7,041 nt of DNA from an uncultured Collinsella sp. (GTDB taxonomy: Bacteria > Actinomycetota > Coriobacteriia > Coriobacteriales > Coriobacteriaceae). A program made the translations under genes and the position numbers. The notes under the pieces are model-generated. The model was not told the DNA's origin. It searched no databases and saw only the letters and a list, made by a program, of their open reading frames with translations. Where the stretch lies: assembly GCA_900545075.1 (NCBI GenBank), contig UQXT01000099.1:1-7041 (forward strand). Direction: 5' to 3'. Positions 1-5,571 of the stretch are shown piece after piece (position 1 is the first letter of the stretch; every line of letters begins with the position of its first letter).

Positions 1-1
1 T

Positions 2-955
2 GGGGTGCCAGACCTCGAGGGCGCCGGCGAGGATGTCGACCTCGATGCGTGAGGCGACAACGGGCTCGCCGTCGGCCTGGATGGGGTAGTCGGGCTCCTC
101 AAAGGTGAGCTCGGCATGGCGGCAGTGGCGCATGCGAACCGGTGGCAGCTTGGTATGGTGGCCATCTTTGGCCGAAAGGAACATGGGAAGCGCGACCGCG
201 CGCGGAACGGGGCCGCAGGCGTAGCAGACGTCGAATATACCGTCACAGGGGTCGGCGTCGGGACAGATGCGATAGCCCGAGCCATAGGTAGGACCCAGCT
301 GAATCGCCATGATGATCGCCCTCACGCGCTCGGCGGGCGCGCCGTCAAAGCTGACTGTCATGGGGTAGTTGCGATAGCGTAGACCAAACTGCTCAAGTCC
401 CGAGAGGGTGTAGAGCGGTGCGCCTGTCAAGCCGGTCTTTTTGCGCAGCTCGGTGGTGCCAAGGCCGATGGCGGCATCGATGCCGACCGAAAGCGTCTGG
501 TCGTAGTACTCAACGGAAGCCTCGCCGCTACCGTTTGCGGGGTTCCATGAGCGAATGCGCCCGAGGTCCTGACGCTGCAGCTCGCAGGTGAGCAGCGCGC
601 CAAAATCCTTACCGGAGAAATCGTCGATGCCGAGCGTTTGGGCAAAATCGTTGCCAGAGCCCACGGGTAGGATGGCAAGAGCGGGGCGGGCGTCCTCCTC
701 TTGCGTCATAAGCCCGTTGACGACCTCGTGAATCACGCCGTCACCGCCAAGGGCGATAACGGTGCGATAGCCCTGAGCCTGTGCGGCCAGCTCCTTGGCG
801 TGTCCCATGCGCTCGGTCAGCACCAGGTCAAACTGGGATGCTCGCGCGGTCATATCCAAAAAGCGTTGCAGGCGCTCGGCAACTTCGTGCGCCGCACCCG
901 ATTGGGCTGCTGGGTTGGCGATGATGAGCGTGCGGCCAAAATCAGTTGCGTGCAT
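2..955 (-). CDS. Diacylglycerol kinase family lipid kinase (YegS/DgkB-like), C-terminus cut by window edge
   Basis: I read 318 codons with no stop, from ATG at 955 down to the left edge. Visible motifs are NPAAQSG (residues 14-20), the GGDG nucleotide-binding signature followed by VIHEVVNG (70-81) and PVGSGND (97-103), which define the DAGK catalytic domain. The C-terminal half ends with a QADGEP segment and a stretch like the family's closing strand, so only a few residues are probably missing. Members of this family use ATP to phosphorylate diacylglycerol or related lipids at the inner membrane face, recycling lipid from envelope synthesis; others act on sphingoid bases or undecaprenol-like lipids, so the substrate here is open. 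The start is supported by GGGAG (963-967) placed about seven bases upstream. The gene lies 87 bases after the ClC gene on the same strand and could be cotranscribed with it. Confidence 0.9.
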   Translation of the reverse strand, partial: MHATDFGRTLIIANPAAQSGAAHEVAERLQRFLDMTARASQFDLVLTERMGHAKELAAQAQGYRTVIALGGDGVIHEVVNGLMTQEEDARPALAILPVGSGNDFAQTLGIDDFSGKDFGALLTCELQRQDLGRIRSWNPANGSGEASVEYYDQTLSVGIDAAIGLGTTELRKKTGLTGAPLYTLSGLEQFGLRYRNYPMTVSFDGAPAERVRAIIMAIQLGPTYGSGYRICPDADPCDGIFDVCYACGPVPRAVALPMFLSAKDGHHTKLPPVRMRHCRHAELTFEEPDYPIQADGEPVVASRIEVDILAGALEVWHP

Positions 956-1042
956 GGGGCGACTCCCGGCGTATGCCGTGACGGTGCGGTCGCGCTCAGG
1001 TCGAATTGCCCCCGATTGTGGCTGCACGGCGAATACTTACGT

Positions 1043-2464
1043 CTACTCTATCAGGTCGTTGTGGCGCTCGATAGCATCCGCTACCGTACCGCCCTCATCC
1101 ACAATAAGCGAACGGCGCTTGGGCGAGATGATGCGCTGGGCGGGGTACACGCCGCGGTGTCCGGCGGTTAGGTAGCTGATAAAGGCCACGATGACAAAGA
1201 ACCCGGCTGCCGTGCCGTGGAACAGGTCGATGGCCATCATGCAGGTGGTGATGGGCACGTTGAGGCCGGCGCAGAACACGCCGAGCATGCCCAGCGCTGC
1301 CAGAAAGCTGGGATCGATTCCGACGAGGCAACCGATCCAGCCGCCGAGCGCCGCACCGATGCCAAACAGGGGCGTGACCTCGCCGCCTTGGAAGCCGGCT
1401 CCAAGGGTGAGCGCTGTGACGACCAACTTGATGGCTGCGTCCGCCAGGGTGGTGTTGCCGGCAAATCCGGCGCCGGAAAGCCACGTGGAAAGGCCGGCGT
1501 AGTCCCAGGCGTCGAGGAGGGCATAGGCGGCCAAAACCACGAGTGCGCCTATGAGTGCGCGAATGAGGTAATTGGTGATAAAGCGACCGTACAGGCTCTT
1601 GACGGTTCGAACCGACCAGGCAAAGAGGCGTGCAGTCAGACCGAAGATAATGGCGCTGATAACAACGATGACAACCGTTTTGGGCGTCATAGCGGGAACG
1701 CTGGCGATGACATTCGCCTCGTACTCGGTACCCAGGGCGAGTGATGTAAAGTAGCCGGTAAACGAGGCGACCAGGCAGTAGATGCCCGCGGTGTAGTCGA
1801 TCTTGCCGATAAAGCACATCTCCATGCCAAAGAAAGCTCCGGCAAGGGGCGAACCGAATACGGCGCCAAAGGCCGACGAGATGCCGGCGAGCATGAGGTC
1901 GTGATGGTCATGCTTTTTGAGGTGGGCGAGGCTCGAGATGTTGCTGGCGATGGTGCCGCCGATCTGCACCGCGGCTCCCTCGCGACCGGCCGATCCGCCC
2001 GTTAGGTGCGTGAGCGTGGAGCACACAAACGTGAGGACGGCCATGCGCATATGGATGAGGCGCGTGCCCAGAGCGGAGTCGATGACCAGGTTGTTGCCGC
2101 GCTTGGCGGCAAGACCGTGGTTTTTGTACACCCATGCGGTGGCCATGCCCACAACGGGAAGCAGCGCGTAAATCCACGCATGGTGCTCACGATAGTCGGT
2201 CGCGATATTCAGCGAGGCCAAAAACGCCCAAGCGGCAACGCCCATGGCGAGCGAGACGATGACGACGAGTACGAGCAACTTAGCGCTCGCGAGTAGGTTG
2301 CGGGCGTTGCGGCGCGTGTCGGCAGCCAAGAGATGCTCAGAGCGGGTGAGCTGATGCCTGCCTGCCGTGATGACGTCGTTCAGGGAGAAAAAGCCGCCAT
2401 CGTCGAGCGGCTGGGAATGATCCTGCGTTTCGTTTGCGCTTTCGGTTTTGTCGTTATGAGCCAT
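1043..2464 (-). CDS. ClC-type anion transporter, probably a fluoride/proton antiporter (CLC-F clade)
   Basis: This is a 473-residue polytopic membrane protein. After a hydrophilic N-terminus of about 60 residues come many hydrophobic helices. The canonical chloride-site motif GSGIP is replaced by GNNL (123-126). The gating-glutamate loop reads GSAGREGAAVQIGG, with E162 in place and alanine where chloride ClCs usually have proline. The second pore motif reads GFQGGEVTPLF (357-367, E362, T364), and GHRGVY (Y440) lies near the C-terminus. From memory, the characterised fluoride antiporter CLC-Eca has its key residues E118, E318, T320 and Y396; all four fall exactly 44 residues earlier than the matching residues here, which favours F-/H+ exchange and fluoride export. 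No C-terminal CBS domains are present. ATG 2464 was chosen because AGAGGA sits just upstream; an in-frame TTG at 2491 would add nine residues but lies downstream of no comparable site. The substrate is inferred. Confidence 0.88.
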   Translation of the reverse strand: MAHNDKTESANETQDHSQPLDDGGFFSLNDVITAGRHQLTRSEHLLAADTRRNARNLLASAKLLVLVVIVSLAMGVAAWAFLASLNIATDYREHHAWIYALLPVVGMATAWVYKNHGLAAKRGNNLVIDSALGTRLIHMRMAVLTFVCSTLTHLTGGSAGREGAAVQIGGTIASNISSLAHLKKHDHHDLMLAGISSAFGAVFGSPLAGAFFGMEMCFIGKIDYTAGIYCLVASFTGYFTSLALGTEYEANVIASVPAMTPKTVVIVVISAIIFGLTARLFAWSVRTVKSLYGRFITNYLIRALIGALVVLAAYALLDAWDYAGLSTWLSGAGFAGNTTLADAAIKLVVTALTLGAGFQGGEVTPLFGIGAALGGWIGCLVGIDPSFLAALGMLGVFCAGLNVPITTCMMAIDLFHGTAAGFFVIVAFISYLTAGHRGVYPAQRIISPKRRSLIVDEGGTVADAIERHNDLIE

Positions 2465-2468
2465 ACGT

Positions 2469-2474
2469 TCCTCT
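2469..2474 (-). promoter_or_regulatory. Ribosome binding site deciding the ClC start
   Basis: The minus strand reads AGAGGA here, four bases before ATG 2464. It supports the ATG over the upstream in-frame TTG at 2491. Confidence 0.65.
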
Positions 2475-2493
2475 TTTAGGTTGCAACGCAAGC

Positions 2494-2499
2494 ATTATA
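2494..2499 (-). promoter_or_regulatory. Probable -10 box of the ClC gene
   Basis: The minus strand reads TATAAT, a perfect -10 hexamer, about 30 bases before the ATG. At 17 bases upstream the sequence is GGCTCG, a poor -35 box, so the promoter may be weak or need an activator. The predicted leader is only about 20-25 bases, too short to hold a riboswitch. Confidence 0.5.
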
Positions 2500-2611
2500 A
2501 AACGCGGTAAACGCGACGAGCCGGTGGGTTGGTTTCCATTCTGTTTCGCGGCCTGCAACCGACAGGTGTATTTGCGGGTACAGGCCGAGTCGCGGTCGTG
2601 CGTCGGGGGAT

Positions 2612-2617
2612 TATACT
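2612..2617 (+). promoter_or_regulatory. Possible -10 box of the moeA transcription unit
   Basis: The plus strand reads TATACT (five of six consensus positions) in a short AT-rich patch about 60 bases before moeA. No convincing -35 hexamer is found 16-18 bases upstream. It is the best promoter candidate in the divergent region for the plus strand. Confidence 0.4.
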
Positions 2618-2635
2618 GAGACAAGCATAAAGAAT

Positions 2636-2656
2636 CGGCGCCCCTGTTGTGCGCCG
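2636..2656 (+). repeat. Short inverted repeat in the moeA leader
   Basis: CGGCGC and GCGCCG form six-base arms around a nine-base loop, ten bases before the moeA ribosome binding site. It could fold in the leader mRNA. No T-run follows, so it is not an intrinsic terminator. GC-rich DNA gives such repeats by chance, so any role is uncertain. Confidence 0.3.
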
Positions 2657-2674
2657 TGGCATTAAGAGGTGCAT

Positions 2675-3937
2675 ATGGCAGAGAAACTCATTCCGCTGGA
2701 GGACGCGCAGTCGATTGTCCTGTCGCACGTTGCTCCGACCGATCTCGTCGAGATTCCCGTGTGGCAGGCCGCCGGTCTTCCCTTGGCCGAGGACGCGGTG
2801 GCCGATATCGACATCTCGCCGTTTGCCAACAGCGCTATGGACGGATATGCCGTGCGCTCGGCGGACTTGGCGCAGGCATCTGGCGAGGCGCCGGTGACGC
2901 TCGACATTATCGGACACGAGGCCGCGGGCCATGTGTTTGAGGGCGCTATCGGCGCGGGCGAGGCGGTCCGCATTATGACAGGCGCGCCGGTGCCCGAGGG
3001 TGCCGATGCCGTGGTGAAGTACGAGATCGTTGATGTGCTCGACGGTGACGGCAACGAGGGCTCGCGTGTGAGGTTCTCGGCGCCGGCCAAGGTGGGGGAG
3101 AACGTTCGCTCTGCCGCCGAGGAGGCCCATGCCGGCGATGTTGTGATGCACGCCGGCGAGGTTGTGGCTCCGGCGGGCGCGGGTCTGCTGGCAAGCGCCG
3201 GATACGCGAGCGTGAAGGTGCACGCTGCCCCACGTGTGGGCATCATCTCGCTGGGCACGGAGCTGGTTGCGCCGGGTGAGCTGCCGACGCACGGGCAGAT
3301 TCGCGATTCCAACTCGTCGGCGTTGATGGCCGAAGCACTCGATGCCGGCGCCGAGCCCGTGTTCTACGGCATTGCGCCCGATGATGAGCAAGCGATCGCC
3401 GAGCTCGTGCATCGTGCCGTGCAGGAGTGCGACTTTGTCATTACGAGCGGTGGCGCCTCGGCGGGCGATTACGATTTCGTGACGGCGCTCGTCCGGCACG
3501 AGGGCGAGGTACTGTTCGATCGCATCTCGATGCGTCCGGGTAAGGCCATCACGTTTGGCTTGCTCGGGGGTAAGCCCTACCTGGGGCTTTCGGGCAATCC
3601 GGCCGCGGCGTATGTGGGCTTTGAGATGCTTGCCCGTCCGGCGATTCGCAAGATGCGCGGCTTTGCCGAGGGTGCGCGTCCCGTGCAGCAGGCGACGCTC
3701 ACACACGGCGTGAAAAAGCGACAGCATCGCCGCTTCTTCGATCGCGCCACGGTTTTGCGCGACTCCGAGACCGGTGAGCTGTTAGTGACCGAGGCTAAGA
3801 CACAGAATTCGGCGCTGCTCGGCACGATGCAGCGGGCCAACTGTCTACTGCGTATTGACGAAGGACCGTGCGAGCTCAGGGCGGGAGATGCCGTGGACGT
3901 TGTTCGCGTCGACCTGCCCGAGGGCGCCGTGTTGTAG
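2675..3937 (+). CDS. moeA: Molybdopterin molybdenumtransferase MoeA
   Basis: The 420-residue protein has the length of E. coli MoeA (about 411). It inserts molybdate into adenylylated molybdopterin, releasing AMP and producing active molybdenum cofactor in the cytoplasm. Motifs appear in the family order: SAMDGYAVR in the N-terminal region (about 53-61), IMTGAPVPEGADAVV in domain 2, GIISLGTELVAPG and GQIRDSNS at the start of the MoCF-binding domain, TSGGASAGDYDF (257-268), MRPGKAITFG (286-295) and LSGNPAAAYV (about 305-314), then a C-terminal beta domain. ATG 2675 is preferred to the in-frame GTG at 2669 because AGAGG (2665-2669) lies five bases before it and would overlap the GTG. The MogA-like gene follows after ten bases, so the two are very probably one operon. 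No residue expected in the active site appears lost. Confidence 0.96.
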   Translation: MAEKLIPLEDAQSIVLSHVAPTDLVEIPVWQAAGLPLAEDAVADIDISPFANSAMDGYAVRSADLAQASGEAPVTLDIIGHEAAGHVFEGAIGAGEAVRIMTGAPVPEGADAVVKYEIVDVLDGDGNEGSRVRFSAPAKVGENVRSAAEEAHAGDVVMHAGEVVAPAGAGLLASAGYASVKVHAAPRVGIISLGTELVAPGELPTHGQIRDSNSSALMAEALDAGAEPVFYGIAPDDEQAIAELVHRAVQECDFVITSGGASAGDYDFVTALVRHEGEVLFDRISMRPGKAITFGLLGGKPYLGLSGNPAAAYVGFEMLARPAIRKMRGFAEGARPVQQATLTHGVKKRQHRRFFDRATVLRDSETGELLVTEAKTQNSALLGTMQRANCLLRIDEGPCELRAGDAVDVVRVDLPEGAVL

Positions 3938-3947
3938 GGGGAATGCT

Positions 3948-4427
3948 ATGGAGCTGAAGATATCGATCGTGACGTGCTCGGACACACGCGATCTTTTGCA
4001 GGATGAGGCCGGAGCCGCACTCGAGGAACTTATTGAGGCACAGGGCTGGACGGTCGCCTCACATGTGGTCGTGCGCGATGACGTCAGCGAGATTGGTGAT
4101 GCCATTGTGGAAGCCGCCGATGAGTGCCACGCCAATGTCGTGCTCACCTGCGGCGGCACGGGGCTTTCGATGCGCGATGTGACGCCCGAGGCGACGCGTG
4201 CCGTCTGCGACCGCGATGTGCCGGGTATTGCAGAGGCGATTCGCGCGTACTCCATGACCAAGACGCGCCGCGCCATGCTCTCGCGCGCCGTGTGTATGCA
4301 GCGTGGGCATACGCTTGTCATCAACTTTCCGGGATCTACGAAAGCGGCCCGCGAAAGCTGGGAGGCCATAGCAGACCAGCTGGAGCATGCGGCTCAGATG
4401 ACAGCGGGCGGCGGACATACCAACTAA
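3948..4427 (+). CDS. MogA/MoaB-family molybdopterin adenylyltransferase
   Basis: This 159-residue single-domain MoCF-binding protein begins with a beta strand leading to SDTRD (11-15), followed by GGTGLSMRDVTPEA (69-82) and FPGSTKAARE (127-136), the molybdopterin- and nucleotide-binding loops shared by MogA and MoaB. In the established pathway this enzyme adenylylates molybdopterin with ATP and hands it to MoeA, the product of the gene just upstream. The length is nearer to E. coli MoaB (about 170) than MogA (about 195), and motifs alone do not separate the two, so I give no symbol; with moeA adjacent, adenylyltransferase activity is the likelier role. The start is ATG 3948, supported by GGGGGA (3937-3942) directly after the moeA stop. 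The open frame extends upstream into moeA without a comparable site. A terminator follows within 20 bases. Confidence 0.93.
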   Translation: MELKISIVTCSDTRDLLQDEAGAALEELIEAQGWTVASHVVVRDDVSEIGDAIVEAADECHANVVLTCGGTGLSMRDVTPEATRAVCDRDVPGIAEAIRAYSMTKTRRAMLSRAVCMQRGHTLVINFPGSTKAARESWEAIADQLEHAAQMTAGGGHTN

Positions 4428-4441
4428 GCGGTTTACCTGCG

Positions 4442-4477
4442 GCGGGGCGACCTTATCGGTCGCTCCGCTTTTGTTTT
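4442..4477 (+). terminator. Intrinsic terminator after the moeA operon
   Basis: GCGGGGCGACC (4442-4452) pairs with GGTCGCTCCGC (4458-4468) in an 11-pair stem with one G-U pair and a five-base loop, TTATC. TTTTGTTTT follows immediately. This closes the moeA/mogA-like unit and separates it from modABC. Confidence 0.92.
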
Positions 4478-4508
4478 CCGCCGAAGCGACACCGAGGTGC
4501 ACGGTAAC

Positions 4509-4537
4509 TTGAAACTATATTCTCTGGAGAGAATAAT
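4509..4537 (+). promoter_or_regulatory. Promoter of the modABC operon
   Basis: TTGAAA (4509-4514, five of six consensus) and AATAAT (4532-4537, five of six) are separated by exactly 17 bases. The region is strikingly AT-rich against its GC-rich surroundings. Transcription would start near 4544, giving a leader of about 87 bases before modA. A perfect palindrome fills the spacer and overlaps the -10 box. Confidence 0.72.
4518..4535. promoter_or_regulatory. Palindromic operator candidate in the modA promoter
   Basis: TATTCTCT and AGAGAATA are perfect eight-base arms around a GG centre. The site lies between the -35 and -10 boxes and overlaps the first four bases of the -10 box, so a bound dimer would block RNA polymerase. 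By position it is a repressor site; a molybdate-responsive ModE-like regulator is the natural guess, but the bases do not look like the E. coli ModE site as I remember it and no regulator gene is in the window. Confidence 0.6.
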
Positions 4538-4586
4538 TTCTCATAATCATTATTCGCGCAGAAGTATAAGCTGATTGCAGATTAAA

Positions 4587-4608
4587 GCCCGCGGTGGGGT
4601 ACCCGGGC
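4587..4608 (+). repeat. Hairpin in the modA leader
   Basis: GCCCG (4587-4591) pairs with CGGGC (4604-4608), and GGT (4593-4595) with ACC (4601-4603), giving eight base pairs with one bulged C and a five-base loop. No T-run follows. It could stabilise the leader or take part in translation control. Confidence 0.45.
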
Positions 4609-4612
4609 ACAA

Positions 4613-4626
4613 GATCCGAAAGGGTT
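4613..4626 (+). promoter_or_regulatory. GAAA-tetraloop hairpin containing the modA ribosome binding site
   Basis: GATCC and GGGTT can pair (two G-C, one A-U, two G-U) around a GAAA loop at 4618-4621. The GGG of the modA Shine-Dalgarno stretch AAAGGG (4619-4624) lies in the stem, five bases from the start codon region. The stem is weak, so its effect on translation is uncertain. AAAGGG also decides the start at ATG 4631 over the in-frame TTG at 4625. Confidence 0.4.
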
Positions 4627-4630
4627 GAAT

Positions 4631-5503
4631 ATGTTCGATTTGGTTTCTCGCCGCGGATTCGTCTCGCTTTCTGCTGTCGCCGCTGCCGGCCTTGGTCTTG
4701 CCGGCTGCTCGGGCAGCAAGACGTCCGAGCCGGCCGGATCCGATGCCGGTTCTGCTAAGGCATCTTCCAAGAAAGCTGTCGAGCTGCAGGTCTTTGCCGC
4801 CAACTCGCTCGAGAAGGCTCTGCCCGAGGTCCAAGAGCTTTACACCGACCAGACCGGCACCACCTTTGCCGACACGCAGTTTAAGGCGTCTGGCGACCTT
4901 GTCGAGCAGATGCGCGCCGGTGCCGCCGTCGACGTGCTTATCACGGCCTCCAAGGGCACCATGGATGACGCCGAGGCCGCCGAGCTCGTCGACGCCGACA
5001 CCCGTGAGGATATGTTCGTCAACGACCTCGTGATCATCCGCGCCGAGGGCTCTGACACCAAGGTCGAGGCCATCGCCGGCGTCGCGAATCTGGACGGCAA
5101 GATCGCCATCGGCGATGCCAAGACCGTTCCCGCCGGAAAGTACGCCAACCAGGCTCTGGCCTCCGTGGGCCTCTACACCGGCACCGAGGGCGACGACGGT
5201 GAGTATGCTCCCGAGATTGCCGACAAGGTCGCACTGGCCGATAAAGTTGGTACCGCCGCCGCCTATGTGTCCACAGGCGACTGCGTGGCTGGATTTGTCT
5301 ACAGCTCCGATATCTTCCGCTACGACGGCATCGAGGAGGCCTTCGTGTGTCCCGAGGACTCGCACAAGCCCATCGTGTATCCGGGCGCTGTCGCCGAGAG
5401 CTCCGAGCATGCCGACGAAGCCAAGGCGTTCATCGACTTCTGTCTGACCAACAAGAAGGCTCAGAAGATTTGGGCTAAGTACGGCTTTGAGCTTTCCGCG
5501 TAG
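4631..5503 (+). CDS. modA: Molybdate ABC transporter substrate-binding lipoprotein ModA
   Basis: This 290-residue protein captures molybdate (and usually tungstate) outside the membrane and delivers it to ModB. The N-terminus has SRRGFVS (6-12), a twin-arginine-type signal, a short hydrophobic stretch and lipobox LAGC with the lipidated cysteine at 26. A Ser/Ala/Lys-rich linker runs to about residue 48. ModA-family features follow: FAANSLEKA (S59), KASGDLVEQMRAGAAVDVLI (S87), VPAGKYA (166-172) and GFVYSSD (221-227), positions where ModA proteins contact the oxyanion. The start is ATG 4631 with AAAGGG six bases upstream. By eye the codons are strongly biased to C-ending forms (GCC, GTC, GAC), more than in modB, suggesting high expression, as is usual for a binding protein. 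Tungstate or another oxyanion cannot be excluded as main ligand. Confidence 0.94.
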   Translation: MFDLVSRRGFVSLSAVAAAGLGLAGCSGSKTSEPAGSDAGSAKASSKKAVELQVFAANSLEKALPEVQELYTDQTGTTFADTQFKASGDLVEQMRAGAAVDVLITASKGTMDDAEAAELVDADTREDMFVNDLVIIRAEGSDTKVEAIAGVANLDGKIAIGDAKTVPAGKYANQALASVGLYTGTEGDDGEYAPEIADKVALADKVGTAAAYVSTGDCVAGFVYSSDIFRYDGIEEAFVCPEDSHKPIVYPGAVAESSEHADEAKAFIDFCLTNKKAQKIWAKYGFELSA

Positions 5504-5561
5504 TGCGGATTGGCGCGATAATTCCATCGTTTTGTGTTTCACTCCGTCCTTGTATTCGCTT

Positions 5562-5565
5562 GGAG
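5562..5565 (+). promoter_or_regulatory. Ribosome binding site deciding the modB start
   Basis: GGAG lies six bases before GTG 5572. The in-frame GTG at 5503, overlapping the modA stop, lacks a comparable site and would put 23 extra residues before the secretion signal. This site therefore favours 5572. Confidence 0.6.
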
Positions 5566-5571
5566 CTTTTC

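Noticed and set aside
956..1042. Terminator or separate promoter between the ClC gene and the lipid kinase
   Set aside because: On the minus strand I see only weak GC-rich inverted repeats (GCGAC/GTCGC), no T-run and no convincing -35/-10 pair, so neither is called.
701..1175. Overlapping plus-strand open frames across the lipid kinase start
   Set aside because: They contradict the lipid kinase on the minus strand, whose nucleotide-binding motifs are unmistakable, and have no family features.
2495..3727. A 410-codon open frame on the minus strand antisense to moeA
   Set aside because: Composition is Arg/His/Ala-rich as expected of a shadow of GC-rich coding sequence, and moeA is certain from its motifs.
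4538..4630. Molybdenum-cofactor riboswitch upstream of modA
   Set aside because: The leader is only about 90 bases with two small hairpins and does not show the larger multi-helix layout of that riboswitch. A covariance-model scan would settle it.
4550..5542. A 330-codon open frame on the minus strand antisense to modA
   Set aside because: It has no recognisable protein family and mirrors the strongly C-ending codons of modA, which remove stops on the opposite strand. It also covers the modA promoter leader.
5503..5571. Upstream GTG start for modB overlapping the modA stop
   Set aside because: It would place 23 residues ahead of a good signal peptide and lacks a close ribosome binding site, whereas GTG 5572 has GGAG at proper spacing.
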